Positions 29,721 to 40,526 of a stretch of 52,330 nt of DNA are shown here, piece after piece. A model generated the notes under the pieces. It made no database searches. It saw nothing but the letters and a program-made list of their open reading frames with translations, and was not told where the DNA came from. A program made the translations under genes and the position numbers. How positions within the stretch are numbered: position 1 is the first letter of the stretch; each line of letters starts with the position of its first letter. This stretch comes from Branchiostoma floridae (lineage: Eukaryota > Chordata > Leptocardii > Amphioxiformes > Branchiostomatidae), in NCBI RefSeq assembly GCF_000003815.2, contig NW_023365716.1, forward strand, positions 1,063,593-1,115,922, in the 5' to 3' direction.

Positions 29721-30345
29721 CAAACCTGATACAACCTTCACAAAGGGTCAATCCGAGATCACCGCTTAACGCTTTACTGAACGAATGAACATCTTTTTAT
29801 CATACACTGTAGTAATTGAGTACAATGGCAATGGAGTAAGATACATCAGACGATAGTAATAAATTTACACACTATGGCTGTACCAAATGAACCTAACCAA
29901 CACTACACCACGATTAGGCATACCACTGCATGTCATAGACTACTTAGGCAATGGGTTAAGATATAGCAGACGACGGTAACTGAAATTACAGTACACAAAA
30001 TAAACCTAACCAACAAGCTTTCAACATGTCAAGGTGATGGTCACTTGACCTGAGCGGAAGTGGAGAGGGAGAGAGAGAGAGATTTTGATATAACCATTAT
30101 TTAAACTGGAAGGCTCTGTCAAAACTTCGGGAATGGGTCGCGGATAAATACTCTGTTCTGTGACCTTGGCTTGAGGTCTATATCACCTGACCTGTGACGT
30201 AGGCTGCAACTCAAATCACCTTGAGCTTTACATGTGTACGGAAATAGCATGTATATTACTAGTCTATTATCGTCGTATATAAGCATTCATACGAATATCA
30301 GATATTTCAAACGAACACCAAATCATATGTTTTGCCTACAATCAT
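29721..30345. repeat. Segmental duplication partner of 1,531-2,252
   Basis: It keeps the same block order as the region behind P1, but without the LINE. A short GA microsatellite lies near 30,064-30,081. No gene was seen. Confidence 0.6.
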
Positions 30346-30351
30346 TTTATT
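30346..30351 (-). other. Poly(A) signal AATAAA, ZNF-8 unit
   Basis: TTTATT on plus in CAATCATTTTATTTTGAAAA. A tandem second copy of this 3' end (about 30,480-30,720) has lost the hexamer (TTTTTAATTATGAAAG). Confidence 0.55.
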
Positions 30352-30965
30352 TTGAAAAGTCGCACCAAGTTTTCAAACATGTTGATAGGATATGTATAGC
30401 TATAAGCAAAACTGAGAATACCTGTGAACAAACTACGACTGTTTAAGTAAATCACGTCAATACCGATATATGTAAATCATCGTCGTGTATAAACGCTAAC
30501 ATTCATACGGATATCAGATCATTCAAACCGACACCAAATCATCAGTTTGCCTACAATTTTTAATTATGAAAGATGTTTACAAAGTTACGCCAAGTTTTCA
30601 AACATTTTGATAGGATATACTAGTATATGGCTATAACTATAAGCACTTTAGCAAAACTGAGAATACAGACTACGACTGTTTAAGTAAATCAAGTCAATAC
30701 TGCTATATGCATACTATACTCAATGCTGATTATTTCAAGCGTGAGGTTATTCAATCGAAAAGACTTGTCTAAAGCAGGTAAATATAATGCTGTTAAAAAG
30801 CGTTTAGATTCTATGATGCTATGATCACCGACATTTATAAAGACCATGTAAAGTCAGTGCAAGAGTACTGAAACTATACGTACAGAACCTACATCAGTCC
30901 GGTTTGGCACATATGCTACAATCTTCGCAATCTCACTGGGACATGTCTACCTCTCATCTCTCATG
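30352..30965 (-). other. 3' region of the ZNF-8 unit, tandemly duplicated
   Basis: About 30,234-30,440 and 30,480-30,720 are diverged copies of the same 3'-end sequence (ATTCATACG.ATATCAGAT..TTCAAAC). The stretch 30,887-30,962 continues at 36,166 on the other side of the large insertion. Confidence 0.6.
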
Positions 30966-31676
30966 CACAGCACGAAAACAGTTATTTAAGCAAAGTTTCA
31001 GAGATACGTATAACACCCTTAAAGGCGGAGAAATATTTCAGCAGATTTTAAGATCTATTAAAGGCATCGGAAACATACATCTGGCCTTTACGTAAGAGTT
31101 TAGAGTGTGTAAATGTAGCTTAATGTGTCGCGTTTCTTTACGTGAATTTTAAATGCAATTTAGTATGACGAAAAGACAACTTAAATGTCTCCAAAAGTTT
31201 TAGAAAATAATCAGTTTTACTGTTTTACCACTGTGGTAGTATTTTCTGTTAAAACTGACAAATGCCGTTTCTCTGTTACAAAATATATGTTTACCAGACT
31301 TACCTTGGCTATTTAGGTGTTAGATAAAGCATTGTCGCATCTGTTTTATTACAGTTGCAAGATTTACAGTCAAAACTTACAATTGCGTTTTCTGGTACAA
31401 AATGTTATGTTAATACCTCAGCAAAGTCAAATACGATAATCATCTGTGTTTTTTAGCTTTTCAGAAAGCATATGACGTATTAATTCTTTCTGTTCGAACA
31501 GAGTAGACCTCTCACGTTTAGCTTATATATATATGCGCTCCCTTACGTTATATAGAATGTTGCGTTTTGCTGTTGAATATACGGCATGTATATGTGTGTA
31601 TTTCGCAAAGAATGGGAGACCTCGCTTGTTTAACTTATATGTTGCCAAGGCGTATTTCTGGAAAAGATACGACATG

Positions 31677-33350
31677 TTTAATCTTTGAATCCGCACAGTT
31701 TAAGCGAACTAGGGGAGACCTCCCCCGTTTAGCTTATATGTAGCCAAAGCATATATGAAATATTACGTATTTCTTTTGAACATACGACATGTTTAATCTT
31801 TGAATCCGAGCAGTTTAAGCGAACTAGGGGAGACCTCCCCCGTTTAGCTTATGTGTTGCCAGAATGTATATGAAATATTGCGAATTTCTGTTGAACATAC
31901 GACATGTTTAATCTTTGAATCCTCGCAGTTTAAGCGAACTAGGGGTGACCTCCCCCGTTTAGCTTATATGTTGCCAAAACATATATGAAATATTGTGTAT
32001 TTCTTTTGAACATACGACATGTTTAATCTTTGAATCCTCGCAGTTTAAGCTAACTAGGGGTGACCTCCCCCGTTTACCTTATATGTTGCCAAAACATATA
32101 TGAAATATTGTGTATTTCTGTTGAACATACGACATGTTTAATCTTTGAATCCGCGCACTTTAAGCGAACTAGGGGAGACCTTCCCCGTTTATCATTATCT
32201 TATGTGTTGCCCAAACGTATATGAAATATTGCGTATTTCTGGATAACATAATGCATGTTTAACCTTGGAATCCGCGCAGTTTAAGCGAACTAGGGGAAAC
32301 CTCCCCCGTTTAGCTTATATGTTGCCCAAACGTATATGAAATATTGCGTATTTCTGGATAACATAATGCATGTTTAACCTTGGAATCCGCACAGTTTAAG
32401 CGAACTAAGGCAGAACCTCCCCCGTTTAGCTTATATGTTACCAAGACGTATATGAAATATTGCGTATTTCTGGATAACATAATGCATGTTTAATCTTTGA
32501 ATCCGCGCACTTTAAGCGAACTAGGGGAGACCTCCCCCGTTTAGCTTATATGTTGCCCAAACGTATATGAAATATTGCGTATTTCTGGATAACATAATGC
32601 ATGTTTAATCTTTGAATCCGCGCACTTTAAGCGAACTAGGGGAGACCTCCCCCGTTTAGCTTATATGTTGCCCAAACGTATATGAAATATTGCGTATTTG
32701 CTGGATAACATAATGCATGTTTAATCTTTGAATCCGCGTAGTTTAAGCGAACTAGGGGAGACCTCCCCCGTTTAGCTTATATGTTGCCCAAAGGTATATG
32801 AAATATTGCGTATTTCTGGATAACATAATGCATGTTTAATCTTTGAATCCGCGTAGTTTAAGCGAACTAGAGGAGACCTCCCCCGTTTAGCTTATATGTT
32901 GCCAAGACGTATATAAAATGTTGCGTATTTCTGGATAACATAATGCATGTTTAATCTTTGAATCCGCACAGTTTAAGCGAACTAGGGGTGACCTCCCCCG
33001 TTTAGCTTATATGTTGCCAAGACGTATATAAATGTTGCGTATTTCTGGATAACATAATGCATGTTTAATCTTTGAATCCGCACAGTTTAAGCGAACTAGG
33101 GGAGACCTCCCCCGTTTAGCTTATATGTTGCCAAGACGTATATAAATGTTGCGTATTTCTGGATAACATAATGCATGTTTAATCTTTAAATCCGCGTAGT
33201 TTAAGCGAACTAGGGGAGACCTCCCCCGTTTAGCTTATATGTTGCCAAGGCGTATATAAAATGTTGTGTATTTCTGTTGAACATACGGCATATTTAATCT
33301 TTGAATCCGCGCAGTTTAAGCGAACAGGGGGCACTACCCCCGTTTTATTT
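31677..33350. repeat. 115-bp tandem repeat, about 15 units, with internal palindrome
   Basis: Units start GTTTAATCTTTGAATCCGCG, first at 31,677, 31,791 and 31,906, and continue to about 33,299; diverged half-units lie on both sides. Each unit carries GGGGAGACCTCCCC, which is GGGGAG and CTCCCC around AC, flanked by TTTAAGCGAAC and the roughly inverted GTTTAGCTTA. Confidence 0.95.
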
Positions 33351-34740
33351 ATTGGCTTGTACCGTCTCAATTTTTTGCTGAACATACGGCATGGTTGAAT
33401 CACAGTTTATGCGAACAGGAGGAGACCCTTTCCTTTTAATACACCGCATATATGTTCTGAATTTCCAGGGTCTAACTCAGGCGGCAAGTTGACCCTTGAG
33501 CTAAGAGCCGGTAGAAATCCCGATTTCTACTATCAAATTCTCAGCGACTCAACTTCTGCTTGAAGAATAAGGATGTAGTAGTCTGACTAGTAGATATAGC
33601 GTACTCTTCAAGCAGAGGTTGAATCGCGCAGATATAGGTACTGTAGTAGTCAAAAATTAGACCAGCGCCCTTGTAATTTTTCCGACTACTACTATATATG
33701 CGCGATTCAACCTCTGCTTGGAGAGTAGATATAGCGTTTTGTGTAGTGCGTGGTGTTTTCTCTATGTTTTTCTTACTATTATCGGCGAGCAGTTCTTTAA
33801 TAATGCAAGTAAATGTACGATTTTTAAAAATTTCTTTATCTACAAGCAAGCGTCGAGAAAGAACAGTCAACAGTCCGGGCACACAGGCAGTGACTTCTCG
33901 TGTTGCTCGTGTTTGTTTTGGTTTGGTGATAATCTGATATGCGTTGGCAGGCTAGATGTAAATTTATTCAGCGTTGATTCGGCATGGGGCGGGTGCCTCC
34001 GGATCCGTATGTGGCATAGCTGTGCCATGTGATAGGATGTATCCAATGGCAGAAAAGAGTGGGGTATTCAAATTTACCGGCCAGTACGACAAGGAGCGGT
34101 TATTTTCCAAGCGTTCATTTGAAAAGAAGTATTGAAGAAGGTTTGGACCTGTTCTAACCCGCAAGTTGTGGCCGTGACACTGCTTTTACCGCCTAGGACC
34201 CCCGGTGACGGAACTTGACGCAAAGATCGGAGGTGGCTATCATTCTGTACAAGTTGATGCTGTTGGAAATCGACACAGAATGGGAAATCACGGCACTTGT
34301 ACCATCCGGATTAATAGGAGCCGAGACTGCAAGCTGAACATGTTTCGCGTCCAAATAATCCAAGAGTCCAAGACCATCCAACAACACGAGTCATATCGGC
34401 CACTACTCTAGATCTTACCGGAGTCTTATTCATGTGGTGACCAGATGGAACTGTACATGTGTGCTCTTTTTAACTTACGTCGAGACGCTTCGCCCGACAC
34501 TGGAAATGGAACTGTGGACTACTGCACGGAATTACACAGCCGTTGTGATTGTTTCAACTGCCGACTACATCATATTAAAAGGCCACAAATACCTAGTAGG
34601 CAGTAGTTTCTTTTTTACTCTTCCATGTAATATTTTCTCGTAATTCAATAAAATTTCAAAGTTTCATCCATTGTATTTTCTTGCTTTGAAATGTGCTAAT
34701 GATTATTCTCCTAAAATGGCACTTATCCACACCTTATAAT
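33351..34740. other. Unique core of the CACTA-like element
   Basis: It carries a three-arm inverted-repeat region (33,546-33,738) and then about 1 kb of mixed sequence with a CCAAT motif (near 34,049) and a plus-strand AATAAA (34,647-34,652). Short frames at 34,205-34,411 and 34,434-34,643 have no recognisable domain. It could be a captured host fragment with its own poly(A) site, but nothing shows a product. Confidence 0.4.
33546..33738. repeat. Three-arm inverted repeat / hairpin region
   Basis: CAAGCAGAGGTTGAATCGCG on plus (about 33,610-33,629) faces its complement at about 33,701-33,720. Pairing extends through GTAGTAGTC and its complement GACTACTAC to a loop of about 30 nt, and outward through TAGATATAGCG. 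A third, less perfect arm lies at 33,546-33,566. Confidence 0.75.
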
Positions 34741-34744
34741 CAAC

Positions 34745-35965
34745 TTAATGCACACGTATATGAGACGTACAGAGGGAACTTTAAACATGTCTTAAGGGTG
34801 TTTTAGTACGTATTTATGACAACTTTAAGCTGCTAAAAAGAAAAATATAGACACATTAAATCCTCTTAATTCACACGTATATGAGACGTAAATAGGCTTT
34901 AGATCAAATAAACGTGAGTTAGTTTAAACATGTCTTAAGGGCGTTTTAATAGGTATTTATGGCGAATTTAAGCTACTGAAAAGGCACCTAAACACGTTAT
35001 AATCCACTTAATGCACACGTATATGAGACGTAAATAGGCTTTAAATCAAATAAACGTGAAGTTTAAACATGTCTTAAGGGCATTTTAATAAGTATTTATG
35101 GCAACTTTAAGCTGCTGAAAAGGCACCTAAACACACATTATAATCCACTTAATGTACACGTATATGAGACGTAAACAGGCTTTAGATCAAATAAACGTGA
35201 AGTTTAAACATGTCTTAAGGGCGTTATAATAGGTATTTATGGCAAATTTAAGCTGCTGAAAAGGCACCTAAACACACATTATAATCCACTTAATGCACAC
35301 GTATATGAGACGTAAATAGGCTTTAGATCAAATATACGTAAAGTTTAAACATGTCTTAAGGGCGTTTTAATAGATATTTATGGCAACTTTAAACTGCTGA
35401 AAAGGCACCTAAACACACGTTATAATCCTCTTAATGCACACGTATATGAGACGTAAAGAGGCTTTAGATCAAATAAACGTGAAGTTTAAACATGTCTTAA
35501 GGGCGTTTTAATAAGTATTTATGGCAACTTTAAGCTGCTGAATAGGCACTAAAACACACGTTATAATCCACTTAATGCACACGTATATGAGACGTAAATA
35601 GGCTTTAGATCAAATATACGTGAAGTTTAAACATGTCTTAAGGGCGTTTTAATAGATATTTATGGCAACTTTAAACTGCTGAAAAGGCACCAAAACACAC
35701 GTTATAATCCTCTTAATGCGCATGTATATGCTCTCGACGTAAAGAGGCTTTAGATCAAATAAACGTGAAGTTTAAACATGTCTTAAGGGCGTTTTAATAA
35801 GTATTTATAGCAACTTTAAGCTGCTGAATAGGCACTAAAACACACGTTATAATCCACTTAATGCAATTGTATATGAGACGTAAAGAGGCTTTAGATCAAA
35901 TAAACGTAAACTTTAAACAGGTTTTAAGGGAGTTTTAAAAATCATTTACGACATCTTTAAGCTGC
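34745..35965. repeat. 141-bp tandem repeat, about nine units
   Basis: Units start CACACGTATATGAGACGTAA at about 34,751, 34,872, 35,014, 35,156, 35,297, 35,438, 35,579, 35,720 and 35,868. The first unit is shorter. Each holds GTTTAAACATGTCTTAAGGG and ACTTTAAGCTGCTGAA. Confidence 0.93.
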
Positions 35966-36136
35966 TGAAAGACAACGGGAAAACCGGAAAATAAGGACTA
36001 ACACGGACCTACAGAAAGACCACTTAAAGGCAATATTTACGTACTCGTATAAGTGGTGTATAGATCCGTAAAGAAGGAAAATACGTCAACATTACGCATG
36101 GCTTCAGCACGCTTAAATACCGTTTTTCGTGCCGTG

Positions 36137-36519
36137 ATGTAGAATTCCTTACCACAGAGTAGAACCTACATCGGTCCGGTTTGGCTACAATCTTCGCAAG
36201 CTCACTGGGACATGTCTGCCTCTCATGTAGAATACCTTACCACAGAGTAGCCAACATACAGATTAAGACAACAACTGCCACATGAGGATGGGGGTCTTCC
36301 ACATTACATATTCTCACGTTTCAAAGTTGTATGCAGCTCTACACTTGTCACCAGAGCTGTTACATTTCAAAAAGACCCTGCTGGTTACCTTGCCCCCCCC
36401 CCCCCCCCCGAAAAAAATGACCATGTGAAGGGACTATGTAGGTAGGTAAAGCTGTTTGCTGTGCATTTGTAACAGTTGCCACACTTGCAAATTTAGTTTG
36501 TTTCGTATGTCTTCTGAAA
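36137..36519 (-). other. 3' UTR remainder of ZNF-8
   Basis: It continues the 3' region interrupted at 30,965, includes a C-run at 36,393-36,409, and has no gene. Confidence 0.5.
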
Positions 36520-36734
36520 AGTAGATAAAGGTGAGATGTCCTAGATGCAAAAAGTAACACTAAAAATAGTTATAGATGTATTTTTTCTCTTGTATGTTCT
36601 TATATGCTTGGCTATTAAGACATTTGAGTTGCTCCGTACCCGCACACTCCACACATCTAGGTCATTTTACCGGTATGGTTGCTTACATGTCAGTAAAAGG
36701 TGGATTCCTTTGCAACAGAATAGTCACACTGGCC
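36520..36734 (-). pseudogene. Fossil fingers behind ZNF-8
   Basis: The frame behind the ZNF-8 stop reads GQCDYSVAKESTFY*HVSNHTGKMT*MCGVCGYGATQMS, i.e. two decayed fingers with stops. MT*MCGVC corresponds to KKT*MCGVC, the stop used by ZNF-3 and ZNF-11. Confidence 0.65.
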
Positions 36735-37828
36735 TCACTTGTAGCGTTTCTCTCCTGTATGGGTCCTCATGTGTCGAGATAAGCTTGCTTTATAATTAGC
36801 CCTGTACCCACACTCCCCACACATGTAGGGTTTCTCACCGGTGTGCTTTTTTATATGTGTGGCCAAATTGGACTTATCTGCAGCAGAATAGTCACACTGG
36901 TCACACTTGTAGGGTTTCTCTCCTGTATGTGTCCTCATGTGTTTGGATAAGGTAGATCTTTGAGCCGCCCTGTACCCGCACTCCCCACACATGTAGGGTT
37001 TCTCACCAGAGTGTTTTGTTTGATGGTCGATCAAATGATGTTTCAGGGCTGCGGAATAGTCACACTGGTCACACTTGTAGGGTTTTTCCCCTGTGTGTGT
37101 TCTCATGTGTCGAGATAATTGAGACCTGTCAGCTGTCCTGTACCCACACTCCCCACACTTGTAGGGTTCCTCACCAGTGTGTTTGGCTAGATGTTGGTCC
37201 AAACATTTTTTGTGTGCAGTAGAATAGTCACACTGGTCACACTTGTAGGGTCTTTCTCCTGTGTGTGTTCTCATGTGTAGGGATAAGTTATTCTTTCGAG
37301 ATGCTCTGTACCCACACTCTCCACACATGTAGGGTTTGTCGCCACTGTGTTTTGCAACATGTTGCTCTAAATTCGACTTATGTGCAGCAGAATAGTCACA
37401 CTGGTCACACTTGTAGGGTTTTTCTCCTGTATGGGTTCTCATATGTTGGGATAAGTGAGACTTTCTAGCTGTCCTGTATCCACACTCCCAACACTTGTAG
37501 GGTTTCTCTCCTGTATGAATTCTCAATGTTCAGCTAGATGAGACTTGTTACCTGTACTGTATCCACACTCCCCACATATGTAGGGTTTATCACCAGTGTG
37601 TTCAACCACATGCCTTCCCATCTTGCCCCTTTCCTGTACCTGTGAGGTTGATGTGTTGTCAGGTTGGGGAAAGTTTATATTACACGTTTCCTGCTGCAGG
37701 CCCATGTCTGTTGTCTGGGTCTCCATGCTGTCACTCTCCTTCCCAGGATGTTCTGTACAGTCCATCTCCTTCCCAGGATGTTCCGCATACAGTTCTCCAG
37801 AAGAATTTTCACAGCTGGAATCGTCCAT
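36735..37828 (-). pseudogene. ZNF-8: 10-finger C2H2 zinc-finger gene with early frameshift
   Basis: The ATG at 37,826-37,828 follows the acceptor TCCCCCCCCACAG|AGCAGAA. Head MDDSSCENSSGELYAEHPGKE with two repeats, then finger 1 (YICGECGYSTGNKSHLAEH). Here CATATGAGA has become CATTGAGA, one base missing near 37,525, giving HLAEH*. In the next frame nine complete fingers stay open from 37,524 down to the TGA at 36,735-36,737, which replaces the first Cys codon of finger 11 (EKRYK*GQCDYS). Apart from the single deletion the array is undamaged, so either the loss is very recent, the assembly is wrong by one base, or an internal ATG ([12 protein letters not shown], 37,526) makes a headless nine-finger protein. 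Its upstream intron is paralogous to that of ZNF-5. Confidence 0.75.
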
Positions 37829-38139
37829 TTCTGCTCTGTGGGGGGGGATAGATCATAATATGGAAACTTCTTGCTAGAATTGTGACACATATTAAGCATT
37901 ATGTTTTACCTGCAAACTTTAATTTTTGTAACTTCCTACCTGTAACTCAAGTTCTCATGTGCTCAAGTCAAATATCTTCTAAAAACGTGGAATGAAAACA
38001 AATTGCTCGTAATAAACTTAATATTTGCAAAATGTTGGTCTACATTATGTGGGCAATTTAAGTCCCTTCAATAATACATAGTAAAATCCCATTCAAACTC
38101 CATACTACACACTCTTGTGTTGGAAAGATTGCTCTTAAA
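37829..38139 (-). other. Intron 1 of ZNF-8, coding-proximal part
   Basis: Matches 17,820-18,060 of the ZNF-5 unit almost word for word (CTCAAGTTCTCATGTG..., CTCTTGTGTTGGAAAGATTG). No gene. Confidence 0.6.
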
Positions 38140-38836
38140 GGCATACTACGCAGTTTTTTGCGCTCAAATTTGAAATATTCTAGAATTAAGAAATATCAGA
38201 TTTACTACTACTTTTTGTCACTTTTTGACACTTTTGTGTCATTATTTCACGTTTGCAACGTAAAGGATTAGCCTACAAACATTCCGCTCTAGGCACCCTG
38301 TAACCTTGTGTCCCCCCAAGTTAGACCCTCCGGGTCTTGCTTGCCACTGGTAGGTCCCCCGGGGTGGGGTAATCAGTTAGCACATGCATGGCANNNNNNN
38401 NNNNNNNNNNNNNNNNNNNNNNNNNNNNNNNNNNNNNNNNNNNNNNNNNNNNNNNNNNNNNNNNNNNNNNNNNNNNNNNNNNNNNNNNNNNNNNNNNNNN
38501 NNNNNNNNNNNNNNNNNNNNNNNNNNNNNNNNNNNNNNNNNNNNNNNNNNNNNNNNNNNNNNNGTACTCAGAGGGAACGGTCAAACTGCCCCCCCCCCGG
38601 GAAGACCAGGCTGATAGGCAAGAAAACAGCAACACTCAGAGGCAGTAACCAGCCTGTGCCCATCTGTTTCTTGGAAGATCACAATTTTTATACATCATGC
38701 TTATGTGGTGCATTGATGTCGCAGCATCTCTTAATGAATATTGGTATGCAATGCTATAGGGTTGATTTAACTAACAATGTAAAGAAAAAGTAGGAAAAGC
38801 TACTTTTTGTTTTGTTCAAAAATCCCGTAGTATGCC
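38140..38836. mobile_element. TIR element (about 0.7 kb) in ZNF-8 intron 1
   Basis: Absent from the paralogous position at 18,062-18,071. The ends are GGCATACTACGCAG and the inverted GGCATACTACGGGA. The flanks do not show a clear target duplication, so the superfamily is open. The interior is partly N. Confidence 0.65.
38394..38563. other. Assembly gap (N)
   Basis: 170 undetermined bases inside the TIR element; frames across it are artefacts. Confidence 1.
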
Positions 38837-39163
38837 TGGTGGTTTGAATACTTTGCAAATTGTAAAATTGTTGTGAAATAAAATTATTATCGTTATCTAG
38901 AGATACAATGCAATGGAACAGTCTTCTTCAAGACTCCTCTTGCAACATCCAGTCATACATAGAGTATGTTCGTTGGGATCTACTGCTATTACTGAGACAT
39001 TATCTAATATTGCAGGAAAACAATCATGGCTTCAAACCCGGCATCCCACACATTACAGTTCTACTGCCCCCCTCCCCATCAAAATACCGATCACAAACAC
39101 ATCCCTAATTCCAATTTACCGCTTAATACGCACTAACTAGAAAGCACTTCTAACAATCACATG

Positions 39164-39314
39164 TCTTACCTATAGGTTTATGGTGTTTATCGGTCTCTAA
39201 GACCCCTGGTGACTGTAAAATCTCGACGGTTCTTCGGAGATATTTACACCGAGACAAAGGCGCAAAACAAAATGGCGAATGTCGGGTCACCATCCGGGCA
39301 AAGGTGAAAGGTTA
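39164..39314 (-). promoter_or_regulatory. Promoter/exon-1 module P7 (ZNF-8)
   Basis: Donor CCTATAG|GTAAGA (junction 39,169/39,170); YY1-like AAAATGGCGAA near 39,269-39,279; DR1 AGGTGAaAGGTTA at 39,302-39,314. Closest to P4. Confidence 0.65.
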
Positions 39315-39537
39315 CAAACCTGATACTCAATTTCACAACAGGTTAAACCAGAGATCGCCGCATAACGCTTTATTCAGGTTGTTTAGAGGCTAGCGTTTTA
39401 GTTTTAGTTAGGTAAAATAATTAGATCAGTTGTGAGATTCCTTGTGACAAGGCAAGAGCAAACAGTGCTGCCTCCCCTACATAGAATAATCAGATGATAG
39501 AAACCAACCCCAATTTATTTGCTTTGCGTACATTCAT

Positions 39538-39543
39538 TTTATT
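39538..39543 (-). other. Poly(A) signal AATAAA, ZNF-9 unit
   Basis: TTTATT in CATTCATTTTATTTTGAAAT, the same context as at 20,084. Confidence 0.6.
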
Positions 39544-40139
39544 TTGAAATATCTTTTAGTAAAGTAAAGCTTAAGTTCTACAACATGTTATTATAATACA
39601 TGTTGCTATAGGTTAGATTCATTAGTGCTGAGAATACAATAGTGCAGAATACAAGGTACATTACCTGTATACTATACACAATACTTAACCATTCAAAATG
39701 TTATTCTTTGAAATGAATTAGTTTGAATAAGGAGAAATGCGGATGTTAAAAACAGTAATCGTATGGTCACCAGCATTTCTACAGTGCACATCGAAAACAA
39801 AAGATCCGAACAAATAAAAGACTACATCTATGCTTAAACTATTTTTAAGTACCAAATTTGTAATTTTACACAAGTAGAAACTAGTCTCACATTTGCCATG
39901 ACCAGCTTGACGGTTGCTCACAAACTAATTAAGAGAAATAAATGATCTATTTCTTTACAAATTACAAGAGTACATCTATGCCTAGGCACTAATACTATAC
40001 TAGGTACATAACGTACCCCCTGTTGAGAACATATGCCATAACCCACACCAGACAACCTGCCTCTAATGCATTTTTCTTTACTATAAAAGTCGTTGTGAGG
40101 ACCAGGTACAGACTAAGACTACAGTTGAAATAGTTACTT
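39544..40139 (-). other. 3' UTR of ZNF-9
   Basis: A+T-rich and paralogous to the ZNF-6 3' UTR. No gene. Confidence 0.5.
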
Positions 40140-40526
40140 CTGGAGGGCATGTAGGGTTTCTTATTACAGTGTTAATAATCTAGATGCTGTTCTAAATTAC
40201 ATTTCACTGATGCAGAATAGTCGCACTGGTTACATTTGTAGGATTTTCGCATGTATGGATCCTCAAATGTTTAATTAAAAAAAATCACGGGTCCTAGTGG
40301 TAAACGTGCAGATGTTGTCACACTGGCAGCACCAAATCCGTAGGCATTTTTGGCACCTTTAGACAGATTAGCCGTGAGGCTCGGTGGGCGTCACTCCACC
40401 GTCATGGGGGCAGGAGCATGGCGAGTATCGAACTCAGGACCTACTACCTAACCTTTGCGCCACACAGACACCCCAATGTTTTAATTGGTCAGCCTTTTGA
40501 GCTAACCTGTACCCACACTCCCCACA
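40140..40526 (-). pseudogene. Decayed terminal fingers of ZNF-9, split by a SINE
   Basis: On minus, finger words continue behind the ZNF-9 stop (CGECGYRLAQKADQLKH), then the SINE, then a further KCNQCDYSASVKCNLEQH-like finger and linker remnants with stops down to about 40,140. Confidence 0.65.
40277..40474 (-). mobile_element. tRNA-derived SINE inserted in the ZNF-9 finger array
   Basis: Minus-strand head with an A-box-like TGGCGCAAAGG and a B-box-like GAGTTCGATACTC, about 200 bp long, ending in a T-run that could stop RNA polymerase III. The flanks AATGTTTAATT (40,266-40,276) and AATGTTTTAATT (40,475-40,486) are a target duplication. It interrupts a zinc finger behind the ZNF-9 stop codon. 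Confidence 0.75.

Larger units (their letters stand above)
30966..36136. mobile_element. 5.2-kb CACTA/EnSpm-like non-autonomous element
   Basis: The left end (CACAGCACGAAAACAG, then TTATTTAAGC) and the inverted right end (CACGGCACGAAAAACGG, then TATTTAAGC) are matching terminal inverted repeats of about 25 bp. They are flanked by ATG on both sides (30,963-30,965 and 36,137-36,139). The uninterrupted target, CTCTCATGTAGAA, is seen at 36,217 and in related form at 26,197. CAC-starting ends plus a 3-bp duplication are the hallmarks of CACTA/EnSpm. The interior holds a 115-bp and a 141-bp minisatellite and a hairpin region, with no transposase frame. TTTAAGC occurs in the ends and in both repeat units. 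It lies in the 3' region of ZNF-8. Confidence 0.7.

Noticed and set aside
33541-33882. 113-codon minus-strand frame in the CACTA-like element as a transposase piece
   Set aside because: It passes straight through the inverted-repeat arms, and nothing in it resembles a transposase.
34205-34643. Two short plus-strand frames followed by AATAAA as a small host gene
   Set aside because: They are not in one frame, show no domain and lack a convincing splice pattern; kept only as an undetermined element core.
36735-36737. Selenocysteine at the TGA that replaces a zinc-binding Cys in ZNF-8
   Set aside because: A second TGA and a TAG follow within the next finger and no SECIS-like structure was noticed; simple nonsense decay is sufficient.
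40277-40474. A tRNA gene
   Set aside because: A- and B-box-like words are present, but no complete cloverleaf can be drawn, and the target duplication plus T-run tail mark a SINE.
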